From positions 3,233,627 through 3,297,626 of the forward strand of contig OX638348.1 in assembly GCA_951813085.1 (NCBI GenBank): a stretch of DNA of 64,000 nucleotides. The letters run 5' to 3'. Made by a program: the position numbers and the translations under genes. This document shows, one piece after another, positions 19,070 through 28,909 of this stretch. The notes under the pieces are model-generated. The model ran no database searches. It saw only the letters and a program-made list of their open reading frames with translations, and was not told the DNA's origin. Source of the stretch: an uncultured Opitutaceae bacterium (GTDB lineage: Bacteria; Verrucomicrobiota; Verrucomicrobiia; Opitutales; Opitutaceae). The first letter of the stretch is position 1. Each line of letters opens with the position of its first letter.

Positions 19070-21167
19070 ATGCCATTCCAGTACCTACATACTAGCGCCC
19101 GGCGAGGCCTTGAGCCTGGCAAATCCGGATTTTGCTGCATCGCTCGCGATCGCGATCTTCCGATGGATCTGGGTAACGAGCTGGAGCGCCTGAGCCGATT
19201 CGAACATTTCCCCGGGCAATCCAACCCCGTCATCTACCGCCATCTGGAGATTCAAACGCGAAGCGAGCAATACCATGTCCTCTCGAGGATCCAGGATGCC
19301 GGGACGGACTACTCAAAGCGCAACAATCATATCGCCCATCATCTCGTGTTCGCAAACGAGGAAACCACCACTCTACCCGATCCTGCAACGATTCTACTGT
19401 ACTGGAAGGGATGGAAGAATTCATGGCACGAACCTCCGAGAGTGCTCACAGAACGCGATCAATTTCAAATCCAGGATTTGGATACGAGATCCGAACCCTT
19501 GGCGGGCGAATATGCAAATTGCGCGATCGAGGGAACGCCAATTGACCAGGCCTTTTATATAGAAGAACGCAGGGAACGAGAACTCGTTCTGCACTTCCGA
19601 AATGAACTGCTTGGAATGCCAGCGACCGATCGCTGGCGCGTCTCCTTTACCAACTTTATTCTCGCATCGGATCGCCCGACCAAACTCCAGTGGAGAGGAA
19701 ATTGGCGCGATCGGCCACTCCCATTCGAGTTCGATACCATTCAAGAGCCCGATTCATCGGAGGAACCCCTTCACGCTCCGGAACAATCCACAACCTCCGG
19801 CGAATCTGAGGAGTCGACCCCGTCCCGACGCCTCAGTGCACCAACCGTTGAAATACCAACGGAGCTTACAAAGGCTCATCGGAGACGCCCGAAACTCAAA
19901 TGGACCTCATCGCGATTTTCGAAAGCGCTAAACATCGGATTGGCGATCTTAGCGCTCCTGTGTCTAGCGACCTTCTTCTTTTTAATAAGGGGAGTGAACA
20001 AGCCTTCCGAAAATGCGGGCCCGCCTTCTTTCATTCCTCAAACGTATTCGCTGAACGGGTCCAACGACTCAGCAGCGCAAGAGACCGAGCTTCCACGCAC
20101 CCGTTGGGACACGCTGGCTAGAGAAAATCAACTACTGGAGGCGTTGCCAGAGAGCCTTGCGATCGCCACTCAGCTCGCCAACGAAGGAGATCCTGAGCCA
20201 CTTCTGGTTGCGCAAGCATTAGATGCCTTCCGCAAGGCATCGGCTATTCACGGTTCCTCCGAAGCGACGATCGTTCGATTACCGCCCGGCATCGTTCAAG
20301 AAACAGGCGATCAATGGACGGCTGCATCCACTCGTCGCGGCAGAGCTGCGCGATCGTGGGCTCACACTCATTCCTAGCGCTCTTTTTGCTCTCGCGGAAG
20401 GTTCCTCGGAGAATCTGGGTTACCAACCCTTGCTCGATTTGCCTCAGTTTCACGACATGTTCGTCCCCAGCGACGCGGAGATCAGCCTGAAAGCGATTCG
20501 ACGAGGATTGAAGGATTCGCTCAACAAAAACGGGATCGAACGGATCGCCGCAGCCGAAGAATACCTCGATATCTGGCGCTCGCTCGAATCAGACGAGACG
20601 CTCAAGAGCATCCAAAAGCTGGAGGCCGCATTCGGAACCAATGCCCTAGAAGGGTTCCTATCGACCGATGGCGAGAGGCTTCTCGCAACACCCAATCAGA
20701 CAGATATAGCCAGGCACTTGCGAGCGCTCTATGAGCGATTCATTCTTCCGCGAGTGCCGTCATTCGGTTCTAGCCCTGAATTTCGAGAGGCATTGAGGGC
20801 GGCTAGCGAACCTCAGGACACCGCGATCGGGCTCGCTCGGTCTATCCATCAGGTTTTCGCCACGGCGAGTCCGGTATCCCGCAATCTTGAGGAGCGATTG
20901 CAGCGGATCCGCACTCAATGGACCGACACGTTCATCCGGAACGACTTGATGGAAGAAACCATCATCAACTTCAACTTGGAGCGTCTCGCCAACAGCAAGC
21001 GCTCCCTTGCTCGACTGCAGTTCCAGTTTGTCCCAAGCACAATCAACGACTTGGAACAATACCGAACAATCCTGGAATCATTGACAATGGCCGAAGAATC
21101 GCTGGCTTCCATCGATTCAGAAACCGAGTGGGGATTGCTGCAGGCGCCGGAATCGTCCAGTCCCTAA
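19070..21167 (+). pseudogene. GAP1-like GTPase-associated membrane protein, one frameshift
   Basis: The first 110 residues look like the GAP1-N2 domain that accompanies system GTPases: MPFQYLHTSARRGLEPGKSGF, DLGNELERLSRFEH, then YHVLSRIQDAGTDYSKRNNHIAHHLVF. A Ser/Glu/Pro-rich linker follows, then one membrane helix at about residues 287-307 (NIGLAILALLCLATFFFLI) and a charged helical C-terminal part. Near 20,310 the frame changes (QETGDQ to NGRLHPLVAAELRDRG) and continues to 21167 as a coiled-coil-like region, about 700 residues in all. It is transcribed three bases after the GTPase gene and 88 bases before the 998-residue gene. The family name rests on motif memory and should be checked by profile search. 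Confidence 0.65.
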
Positions 21168-21255
21168 ACGGAGCTGTTAAAATATTGCGCAAGGAATGGA
21201 TTGTCATCCGAGTTCAAACTAGACAGCGTTTCCTCTCTTTTACTCTTCTAAATCA

Positions 21256-24252
21256 ATGCGACCCGAAGCGACCAGACTCGTCTACAGAATCAAGACCGCC
21301 TTGAAAGGCGAGTCCAACGGGCTAGAAACAGCGAATCTCGCGTGGCAATACGCCGCTGAAGTGGAGCGTTCTCAGGAGCTTTTAAGGAGCTGCTCGGAAG
21401 ATGAAGATGCGTTGAAAGCCTACATTGGAGCCTATTCGAGTCCCAGCGCCTTGGATACCATTGATGCGCTTGATTTTGGGGATGCAGACCAGTGGAGAGC
21501 GCGATGCGAGCTATTCAAGTGGAAAGTGCCTGACACTGTCGATTCGGACATTTCGAGGAAATTGCGAGATCGGTTCGCCGCTATCGAGGATTTAAAATCG
21601 TGGCTCCTCGGTGAATTCCGTTCTCGAGTCCGAGACAAGCGACCGCTCGAAGCCTATCAAATTGTTAAATTGCTTATCGAGCAATTCGGGGATGACGCTG
21701 ATCTACTGAGCGAGCGCCAGAGACTGGAAACCCAACTTATTGAACAGCTCGAAACGGAGCTAGCATCCGCGTTGCAGGAGCTGATGCCCGCGGAATCTCC
21801 AGAAGCGATCGTGGTACGATATCGCAGCTACGGCTTGAACGTTCCCAAGAAGGAAGGCCCCGTCAGCACCGTTGTATTCGCCATAGAATCAGCTGCTACC
21901 AAAGAAAGCGCGTCAGCCGTGGAAGCGCTGGTGGCGAAATCCAAGGACGCTCAATCAAACGAGGAAAAGCTCCAATTGGAACGAGAGTATTTCGATTGCG
22001 ACTATAACCTGGCCGTGGAGGGCACCCGCTCCAAGATAGATCCTGCTCTAAGGGACGCGTTTGCAGCCGTCGGCACAGAGCTATCACATCACCGAGCAAG
22101 CTTTGAATCCAATATTCTAATACAGAACGCAATCGACGACCTGAGAAAAATCCTGCAAGGAATTTCTATCAGTTTCGGACGCAAAAAAGCAACCGTTCAC
22201 GACGCAAAGGATCGATTGAAATCGCTGCAGGTTCAAGCTAAGAAGATGGGTCGCCGCATCCCACCCGAGCTCCAGGATGAAATCAAGAAGGCGCTTTCTG
22301 AAGCAAATCGAAAGCGAGCTCCCAAGTACGCGATACGCGCTACCGGCGCTCTCGCGGCCCTTGCAATTATCGGCTGGTTCGCGAATAGCCAGGTTCAGAC
22401 CAATCAATACGCGGAGACCTTGCAGACTGCGACTGCTGCGATCAACCAGGCCGCAGCCCGCCAGAATGTGGCGCAAGCGGAGGAAGCATTAACGGAATGG
22501 GATGATCTCATCGAGGCTGCTCCGGCCGACCACGCTCTCAAATCAGCTGCCAGTTACCTGCGAGCATGGATTACCGAGCAAACGTCATTAGTCGAGACCT
22601 ACAGCGGAATAGCTGACCGGCTAGATGAGATACGCTCAATTCAAGGGGTCGCCCCAAACGCCTCCGAGATTCAGACGCTGCTTGATAGCGCCGAGACCAC
22701 GCGCGACCAGCTCGATATAGAGCTCGAGGGAGATGCCGAGTCGCGAATCGCTCAATTCGAGTCCTGGCGCGAAACACGGATATCGGATATCCAAACGGGC
22801 CGGAAAGAGAACCTGCTAGGATACACCCAAGCGGCTCAGGACAATCTCGAGCAAGCAGCTGCTGCTACGGATTCGGCGGAATTCGAGTCTCGATCGCGAG
22901 ATATCGTGGACGCAAGCGCAAGCGCCCGGGCTCTCTTAATCAAATTTCCGGATCTCGACGCCAATCAGCTTCAAAGCAGGAGTCTCGAACGAATCGAAGG
23001 CTCGCTCAAGGGGCTTCAGGAAAAGCGGGATACCATGCTCGCGGCACAGAAATCGATTCGAGGCGCCACCGATCTCGCTAGCTATCTGAAATCGCTCGAA
23101 GCAATATACAATTTCGATACGCTCCCCGCAGACGGAAAGCGCAACGTAGGCCGTATTCTAAAACTGGAGAACGAGTTTGCGTCCTTACTGCAAACGGTAG
23201 TCATGCCAGGTGATAGTGAAGGCTGGATCGAGCTGGCTGGATCGGACGACTACGTGAATGCATCCCCCAGTCTTTCCAACGACGAGAAAGCGTTTCTGGA
23301 GAGACTGATCGAAGACTCGCTTTTCCCCACTATATTCGAATCCAACGTTAAGTACTTTGAAGGCGCCCCCGTCGCTAAGAGCGAGTATTCGGTCTTCTTG
23401 GCGGATCCGATCCAAAAGGGAGATACGGCCGGACTAAAGACCGGTATCAATTTTAGCTTCAAGGTTCGCGGCTTCGACGAGAGCGGCGAAGCGGAGGAGG
23501 AAGCCTTGGAAATGAATTTTCTAAGCCATCCGGACGGAACGTTTTGGGGATTCTTCTACGAGCCTTCGGAACTCTCCAATGAATCGGTCTACTTCCAGGA
23601 GTCTTTGCGCCTGTCGCTCATGAGAATCTTAGCGGGTTCCCCTCGATTTTCTGCCCTTCGCCTATTCGACGAGCTTTCGGAAGATCGATCGCTGTCTCCC
23701 GCGTTTCGAGCCTACTGGCAAAGCCAATTGATCGAGTTCATGGAAATCGATCCTTGGAAGTGGGGTTTGCCTCTCGCGCCCACCCTATCGGAATGGATCG
23801 AGTCCAATGATTTGCTCGGGGCAAATGGAATCAATGAAAGACAATGGCTCTCCACCGTAGAGCAAATTTCCCCTTCCACGCAGCTCACCGACTACTTCCG
23901 AGAAGCCAGCAAGACGAAGCTAAGCGACGAGGCCGCTGCATTCGCAAGCTTCTATTCAAATGCGATAAAGGGCGAGATGCAGCTCATCGGCCAAGTGGAT
24001 GAATCAGGAGAAATCGAATACACGCTCGCAAGCGTACGCGATGATTCGGTTTGGGTCGTAAATCACTTAACGGGCCGTATAGAATCGTATGAAGAAGGCG
24101 TACCGGTCGCTCCCTACTCTCCTGTCTTGGTCTACCGATTCGAGGGCAAGCCGGCTTCGAGCCTAGTGCAGAAAACTAGAATTCAAACGGGGATCGATTT
24201 GAGCGACGCAACCTACGCATCGAAGCTTCCTCCACTGTTCAGGCCCAATTGA
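21256..24252 (+). CDS. 998-residue membrane coiled-coil protein, third component of the GTPase system
   Basis: An intact, very acidic and helical protein starting at ATG 21256. Residues 1-355 are mostly helical and rich in Glu, Ala and Leu, with likely coiled coils near 150-180 and 300-350. One membrane helix lies at about 358-376 (YAIRATGALAALAIIGWFA). A second long helical region (380-660) follows, then a more globular C-terminal domain of about 330 residues with FLSHPDGTFWGFFYEP and ends in KTRIQTGIDLSD. I do not recognise a catalytic motif. Its place right behind the GTPase and GAP1-like genes, with the same single-helix topology as GAP1, suggests a membrane-spanning effector or scaffold. 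Unlike its two partners it carries no frame disruption. Function is unknown. Confidence 0.6.
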   Translation: MRPEATRLVYRIKTALKGESNGLETANLAWQYAAEVERSQELLRSCSEDEDALKAYIGAYSSPSALDTIDALDFGDADQWRARCELFKWKVPDTVDSDISRKLRDRFAAIEDLKSWLLGEFRSRVRDKRPLEAYQIVKLLIEQFGDDADLLSERQRLETQLIEQLETELASALQELMPAESPEAIVVRYRSYGLNVPKKEGPVSTVVFAIESAATKESASAVEALVAKSKDAQSNEEKLQLEREYFDCDYNLAVEGTRSKIDPALRDAFAAVGTELSHHRASFESNILIQNAIDDLRKILQGISISFGRKKATVHDAKDRLKSLQVQAKKMGRRIPPELQDEIKKALSEANRKRAPKYAIRATGALAALAIIGWFANSQVQTNQYAETLQTATAAINQAAARQNVAQAEEALTEWDDLIEAAPADHALKSAASYLRAWITEQTSLVETYSGIADRLDEIRSIQGVAPNASEIQTLLDSAETTRDQLDIELEGDAESRIAQFESWRETRISDIQTGRKENLLGYTQAAQDNLEQAAAATDSAEFESRSRDIVDASASARALLIKFPDLDANQLQSRSLERIEGSLKGLQEKRDTMLAAQKSIRGATDLASYLKSLEAIYNFDTLPADGKRNVGRILKLENEFASLLQTVVMPGDSEGWIELAGSDDYVNASPSLSNDEKAFLERLIEDSLFPTIFESNVKYFEGAPVAKSEYSVFLADPIQKGDTAGLKTGINFSFKVRGFDESGEAEEEALEMNFLSHPDGTFWGFFYEPSELSNESVYFQESLRLSLMRILAGSPRFSALRLFDELSEDRSLSPAFRAYWQSQLIEFMEIDPWKWGLPLAPTLSEWIESNDLLGANGINERQWLSTVEQISPSTQLTDYFREASKTKLSDEAAAFASFYSNAIKGEMQLIGQVDESGEIEYTLASVRDDSVWVVNHLTGRIESYEEGVPVAPYSPVLVYRFEGKPASSLVQKTRIQTGIDLSDATYASKLPPLFRPN

Positions 24253-24326
24253 TCGCAACCGGCAGCTGAGGATCCCTTGCCCGGGGCTCAATCTCGCCAC
24301 GCGTAAGCCATCAGAGGTTTCCATGC

Positions 24327-24355
24327 TTGACAGCCCCCCTCGCTATTTCCATTTT
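24327..24355 (+). promoter_or_regulatory. possible promoter of rpmH
   Basis: A perfect TTGACA at 24327-24332 lies 49 bases before the rpmH start. The -10 box at the right distance (around CATTTT, 24350-24355) is poor. Strong TTGACA boxes ahead of rpmH are common in bacteria, which is the main support. Confidence 0.35.
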
Positions 24356-24380
24356 CTCCCTCTTTTTCCAAATTTTCGTC

Positions 24381-24518
24381 ATGAGACCGACATACAGACC
24401 ACACCGATTGAAACGAGTCCGCAAGATTGGCTTCCGCGCTCGCATGGGAACTAGAGGTGGACGCGCCCTCATCAATGCCCGTCGCCGCAAAGGTCGGAAG
24501 CGTCTCGTAAACGTATAA
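24381..24518 (+). CDS. rpmH: 50S ribosomal protein L34 (bL34)
   Basis: A 45-residue, highly basic protein starting [18 protein letters not shown] and containing [24 protein letters not shown], the diagnostic bL34 signature. The ATG at 24381 gives exactly the family's length; earlier start codons would add an atypical leader. It is the first gene of the conserved rpmH-rnpA-yidC order, so transcription is probably shared with rnpA 33 bases downstream. This places the window close to the region where many bacteria have their replication origin, but no dnaA or DnaA-box cluster is seen here. Confidence 0.97.
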   Translation: MRPTYRPHRLKRVRKIGFRARMGTRGGRALINARRRKGRKRLVNV

Positions 24519-24551
24519 TAGGCTCCGCCTTCCATGGTCGGAGCATTTACG

Positions 24552-24929
24552 ATGTCTCCGAAACTAAAGCTAGGGGCAACGCAGCGACTCAAGCGAAACA
24601 ACGATTTCGTCTACACCCGCAAGAATGGGAAAACGTTTCGCTGCCGCTACTTCGCCCTGTTCTCAACGGTCCGCGACGCAAGCGTCACAGACTTTCCACA
24701 TCCCCGAATAGGCATTTCCGCATCTAAGCGCGTTGGCAACGCGATCGCGCGAAACCGGCAAAAGAGGCGTTTCCGGGAGATTTTCCGCGCATTGCAGGGA
24801 GACATTCGCCTCGAGGCAGACATCGTTTTGAGCATCCGTCCCCCCGCAAACGATGCTTCCTACGCTGAACTGGAACAGTTGTTCCTAAAAGCGATCCAGT
24901 ACAATGCCTTGCGTCGAGCGCGTCCGTAA
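24552..24929 (+). CDS. rnpA: ribonuclease P protein component
   Basis: The protein subunit of RNase P, which binds the catalytic RNA and the 5' leader of pre-tRNAs. ATG 24552 (MSPKLKLGATQRLKRNNDF) is preferred over ATG 24534 because it follows a GGAG at about nine bases and gives the usual length, about 125 residues. The family's RNR signature is clear in GNAIARNRQKRRFREIFR, preceded by RIGISASKRVGNA. It sits between rpmH and yidC as usual. No yidD gene is found in the 122 bases between rnpA and yidC. Confidence 0.95.
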   Translation: MSPKLKLGATQRLKRNNDFVYTRKNGKTFRCRYFALFSTVRDASVTDFPHPRIGISASKRVGNAIARNRQKRRFREIFRALQGDIRLEADIVLSIRPPANDASYAELEQLFLKAIQYNALRRARP

Positions 24930-25051
24930 AGACGGCCCCATTCTCCAATGCGAACGAAACAAGGCAAGGCCCAATTCTGCTTGCCTGACAAAACTCACCC
25001 TCTTTTATGACCGATCTTCGTTCACGCGAATTTTCCGACTGATACGACCCA

Positions 25052-26839
25052 ATGGATAAGAAAAACTACGGAATAGGATTTTTGCTCCTCTTTGCCGCCT
25101 TCGCTCTGATGTTCTATCAAGCGCAGCAGATTCCCGAGCAGCCTGCGCCGCCCGCCAGCAACCCACCCGCCCAATCTCAGGGAGGACAGCCCGCAGTGAT
25201 GCCTCAGCCCGCGCCAGCCCCGATCGTCACGCCCGCAGCTGCGCCCAATTCCGGACCCGCCGCCTTGGAGCAAATCGGATCCAACCTCGACGAGCGCGTC
25301 GTCCAACGCGAGAACTCGCTAATGACAGCGCGATTCACCAACTACGGGGGAGCGCTTCAAGAGATCGTACTGAAAGACTTTGAAACGTCGCGCGACGACG
25401 CGTCCCCTTATGTAATGAATGCGCGCCGTACGGGTCCCGCGCTTGAGCTCACTGGGCTTCTCGGCTCCGACAAGTCTGAGGCCTATCAACTCATCGAGCC
25501 AAGCGACCCGAATACTGTAGAGTTTCGCAAGGTCATTCAGGACAGCTATCAGATCACACGCCGCTACACGATCAATCAGGAAACGGAAAACGAGAAAGCC
25601 TACCTCATCCGGCACGAACTCGAATTTCGAAATCTAACGGACCAGGCTCTTCTCGTCGGCGATTTCAGTCTCAATGCAGGCACGGTCGCTCCATCAGGTC
25701 CGCAAGATGCGCAATTGCTGACATTCGGTTATTTCGATGGAGAAGACTCCAAGTTCCTCGCTCAAAGCAAATTTACTGGAAGTAACATCCCCTTCTTCAA
25801 GTCCCCACCGAGGGACTATATAAGCGAGAATCGAAATCTCGACTGGATCACGCTGAAGAACCAGTTCTTCATCACCATACTCAAGCCCGACACGCCAGGG
25901 GTAGGCTTCTTCGCCCAGCCCGTTAGCTTTCCGCAGTTGGTTAACGAAACGCGTCCTCAGCTCGGGATGACGGGTTCCTTGAAGATGGATAGCTTCACGC
26001 TCGCGCCTCAGGACACGCAAACCTACGGGTTCGACTACTATATCGGGCCCAAGGAGTTCGATCGGGTCTCGAGGGTGGGCGAAAATACGGAAGCGGGGAT
26101 GCAGTTCGGTTTCTTCGGGGCGATTTCGAAGTTCCTCCTGACCATGATGAACCTTTTCCACGGGTTCTCTCACAACTACGGTGTGGCGATCATCCTGCTA
26201 ACGCTTTTCATCAAGATTGTCTTTCTCCCCATCAATCTCATGTTCTCACGGTCCATGAAGCGCATGGGCAAGCTCAGCGAGCCGATGAAGTCCATCAACG
26301 AGAAATTCGGCGACAATCCCCAGAAGAAACAGCGGCTGATGATGGAAATGTACAAGCTCAACAAGGTGAATCCTGTCGCGGGTTGCTTGCCGGTGCTTAT
26401 CCAGATTCCCATATTTTTCGGTCTGTTCTACATGCTGCGAAGCGCTGCGGAACTACGCCTAGCGGACTTCCTTTGGATACCCGACCTCTCGATGGAGGAA
26501 GGCATATTCACTCTGCCGTTCACCATCCCTTTCATAGGCGACCAGTTCAATATCCTGCCGTTCATCTACCTGGTATCGCTCGTTATCCAGATGGGCATGA
26601 TGCCGACGCCATCGGTTGACAACGCCCAGGTCAAGATGATGAAGTTCATACCCTACATCTTCTTCCCGATCATTTATACATTCGCCTCCGGACTCGTGCT
26701 CTACTGGACGGTGAACAACATATTCACGATTGGGCAGCAATGGATGATCAATCGCAAGAAGGACGACTTTGAACTCCAGCTGCCCGCAGCCTTGAAAAAG
26801 GCGATGGAAGCGCCCAAAAAGAAGAAGCGCAAGAAGTAG
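25052..26839 (+). CDS. yidC: membrane protein insertase YidC (Oxa1 family)
   Basis: A 595-residue insertase that places membrane proteins in the inner membrane alone or with SecYEG. The N-terminal anchor is about residues 6-24 (GIGFLLLFAAFALMFYQAQQ), followed by a Pro/Ala/Gln linker and the large periplasmic beta domain (about 75-350). The conserved 60KD_IMP core begins near FLLTMMNLFHGFSHNYGVAI, with IKIVFLPINL, the cytosolic hairpin SMKRMGKLSEPMKSINEKFGDN, VNPVAGCLPVLIQIPIFFGLFYML and FIPYIFFPIIYTFASGLVLYW. The basic tail (KKKKRKK) helps ribosome contact. The ATG at 25052 is right for the family. Fully intact. Confidence 0.97.
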   Translation: MDKKNYGIGFLLLFAAFALMFYQAQQIPEQPAPPASNPPAQSQGGQPAVMPQPAPAPIVTPAAAPNSGPAALEQIGSNLDERVVQRENSLMTARFTNYGGALQEIVLKDFETSRDDASPYVMNARRTGPALELTGLLGSDKSEAYQLIEPSDPNTVEFRKVIQDSYQITRRYTINQETENEKAYLIRHELEFRNLTDQALLVGDFSLNAGTVAPSGPQDAQLLTFGYFDGEDSKFLAQSKFTGSNIPFFKSPPRDYISENRNLDWITLKNQFFITILKPDTPGVGFFAQPVSFPQLVNETRPQLGMTGSLKMDSFTLAPQDTQTYGFDYYIGPKEFDRVSRVGENTEAGMQFGFFGAISKFLLTMMNLFHGFSHNYGVAIILLTLFIKIVFLPINLMFSRSMKRMGKLSEPMKSINEKFGDNPQKKQRLMMEMYKLNKVNPVAGCLPVLIQIPIFFGLFYMLRSAAELRLADFLWIPDLSMEEGIFTLPFTIPFIGDQFNILPFIYLVSLVIQMGMMPTPSVDNAQVKMMKFIPYIFFPIIYTFASGLVLYWTVNNIFTIGQQWMINRKKDDFELQLPAALKKAMEAPKKKKRKK

Positions 26840-26887
26840 AGCTCCGCGCTGCATTCCTCGCTCAACGCAACCCAATTTCAACGAGAC

Positions 26888-27634
26888 ATGTCTGGACATA
26901 GCAAATGGTCGACCATCAAACGGAAAAAAGGCGCCGCTGACGCCAAGCGCGGACAAATATTCAGTCGACTCTCCAAGGACATCACTTTGGCCGCCAAGAA
27001 CGGCGGGGGCGATCCCGACATGAACCCGAAGCTCCGGACCGTACTGCTAAAGGCCAGGGCCGAGAACATGCCCATAGACAATATGGACCGGGCTATCAAA
27101 AAAGGGACCGGCGAATTGCCAGGAGTCGTCTACGAGGAATTCGTCTACGAAGGCTATGCGCCCCATGGCGTTGCCGTCGTAGTGGAAGTCACCACCGACA
27201 ACAAGAACCGGGCCGCTTCGGATGTACGCTCCACCTTCTCAAAGAACGGCGGCAATCTCGGAGGAGCCGGATCGGTAGCCTTCATGTTCCAGCGCAATGG
27301 CCAGTTTATCATCTCCAAGGATAAGACGGACGAGGAAACGCTCATGGATGTATCGCTCGAAGCGGGAGCGGAGGATTTGAAAGTCGAGGACGAGTATTTC
27401 GAAGTGCTGGCGCCCCTAACGGAGTTCGATCACGTCAGCCAAGCTCTCTCGCAGGCAGAAATCGAGCCAGACAATGCAGAGCTCGCCTACCTGCCGAACA
27501 ACTTGACGCCCATCACGACCGCGGAAGATGCCAAGCAAGTCATGCGGTTGATCGACACGCTGGACGACTTGGACGACGTGCAGAACGTCTTCCACAATGC
27601 CGACATACCTGCGGAGTTGATGCCTGAAGATTGA
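26888..27634 (+). CDS. yebC: YebC/PmpR family regulatory protein
   Basis: A 248-residue TACO1-type protein beginning MSGHSKWSTIKRKKGAADAKRG, the family signature. Further conserved parts are NMPIDNMDRAIKKGTGE, YEGYAPHGVAVVVEVTTDNKNR and the TFSKNGGNLG segment. YebC proteins have been described as transcriptional regulators and, more recently, as helpers of translation through stalling (e.g. polyproline) sequences. It lies 48 bases after yidC in the same direction and may share its transcript. No frame damage. Confidence 0.96.
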   Translation: MSGHSKWSTIKRKKGAADAKRGQIFSRLSKDITLAAKNGGGDPDMNPKLRTVLLKARAENMPIDNMDRAIKKGTGELPGVVYEEFVYEGYAPHGVAVVVEVTTDNKNRAASDVRSTFSKNGGNLGGAGSVAFMFQRNGQFIISKDKTDEETLMDVSLEAGAEDLKVEDEYFEVLAPLTEFDHVSQALSQAEIEPDNAELAYLPNNLTPITTAEDAKQVMRLIDTLDDLDDVQNVFHNADIPAELMPED

Positions 27635-27758
27635 GGCCTTCGGACCTCTGACGGAATGCGCCGGGTAAATCGCTTGCAAGCAAGCAACTACGAAATCAGC
27701 GTCATAAGGAAGGAGCCGGCTTGCAGGTTGCGATCCGTTCGATAGGCTTCTCGCTTTT

Positions 27759-28901
27759 ATGAACCCGGCAGAGGAAGACATAGCCCATGCGGTCGACGGA
27801 GAAATAGGACTCGTTTCGCCAAAAGACTTCCACTCGTCCACGCCCTTCGAGTTTCAGGGCGGCCAGAAAATCTCCGAGTTCACGCTCCGGTACGAAACCT
27901 ATGGCACGCTCAATGCCGCAAGAGACAACGTGGTCCTGGTGGCGCACGCTCTCACCGGGGATCATCACTGCGCTGGGGTTCACTCGTTGAATGACCGCAA
28001 AACCGGTTGGTGGAACAGCATGATCGGACCCGGGAAGCCCATAGATACCAATCGCTTCTTCGTTCTTTGCGCGAATTGCATTGGTGGGTGCCAAGGTTCC
28101 ACGGGACCCAAATCCGTGAATCCTGATACCGGGAAGCCCTACAATCTATCCTTTCCGTTCGTAACCGTTCGGGATATGGTAAAATCGCAGAAGATTCTCC
28201 TTGATAGCCTAGGGATCCGAGAACTGTACGCCGCGATCGGCGGATCGATGGGAGGAATGCAGGTTCTTCAATGGGCAATTGAGTATCCTGAATACGTGAG
28301 ACGTATCATTCCGATGGCGACGACTTGGAGACAGAACGCACAAGCCATGGCGTTCGATGAAGTCGGAAGGCAAGCGATTATGCAGGATCCCGAATGGGAC
28401 GAGGGGAACTACGACGAGAACAAGGGTCCAAATGTGGGATTAGCCATTGCTCGAATGATGGCCCATATCACCTACCTATCGGACCGTAGCATGAATCGCA
28501 AATTCGGCAGAAAGCGACAGGACGGGGACAGCAATCGCTACTCGTTCGATATAGAATTCGAAGTGGAGAGCTATCTAAAGCACCAGGCCCTGAGCTTTAT
28601 AAATCGATTTGATGCCAATACGTATCTATATTTTACACGCGCCTTGGGATATTTTGATTTGGCGAGCGCCTACGGTAGCCTAGACAAAGCATTTCAAAAT
28701 CTGAAGTGCCGCGCACTGTCGGTAGGTTTCACGACGGATTGGCTTTTTCCGCCAAGCCAAAATCGAGAAATTGTATTGGCAATGTTGCGACAAGGAGTCG
28801 AAGCGTCCTATTCGGAGCTTGATATTGATTTAGGCCACGACTCGTTTCTTATAGAATCCGAGGAGCTATTCAATCTCGTCCGAGACTTCTTAAATAACTA
28901 A
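27759..28901 (+). CDS. metX: homoserine O-acetyltransferase
   Basis: A 380-residue alpha/beta-hydrolase-fold acyltransferase of the MetX family, which acylates the hydroxyl of L-homoserine in methionine synthesis. The nucleophile is Ser163 in GGSMGGMQVLQWA; LVAHALTGDHH and GWWNSMIGPGKPIDT are family signatures, and the C-terminal His is in DIDLGHDSFLIE. Whether acetyl or succinyl is donated cannot be told by eye; acetyl is the default for MetX. The ATG at 27759 gives the standard length. It converges on metW, the stops lying nine bases apart. Confidence 0.94.
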   Translation: MNPAEEDIAHAVDGEIGLVSPKDFHSSTPFEFQGGQKISEFTLRYETYGTLNAARDNVVLVAHALTGDHHCAGVHSLNDRKTGWWNSMIGPGKPIDTNRFFVLCANCIGGCQGSTGPKSVNPDTGKPYNLSFPFVTVRDMVKSQKILLDSLGIRELYAAIGGSMGGMQVLQWAIEYPEYVRRIIPMATTWRQNAQAMAFDEVGRQAIMQDPEWDEGNYDENKGPNVGLAIARMMAHITYLSDRSMNRKFGRKRQDGDSNRYSFDIEFEVESYLKHQALSFINRFDANTYLYFTRALGYFDLASAYGSLDKAFQNLKCRALSVGFTTDWLFPPSQNREIVLAMLRQGVEASYSELDIDLGHDSFLIESEELFNLVRDFLNN

Positions 28902-28909
28902 ATCGACCT

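Noticed and set aside
27635..27758. SAM riboswitch upstream of metX
   Set aside because: No SAM-I or SAM-II like conserved segments or terminator switch seen in the 124 bases.
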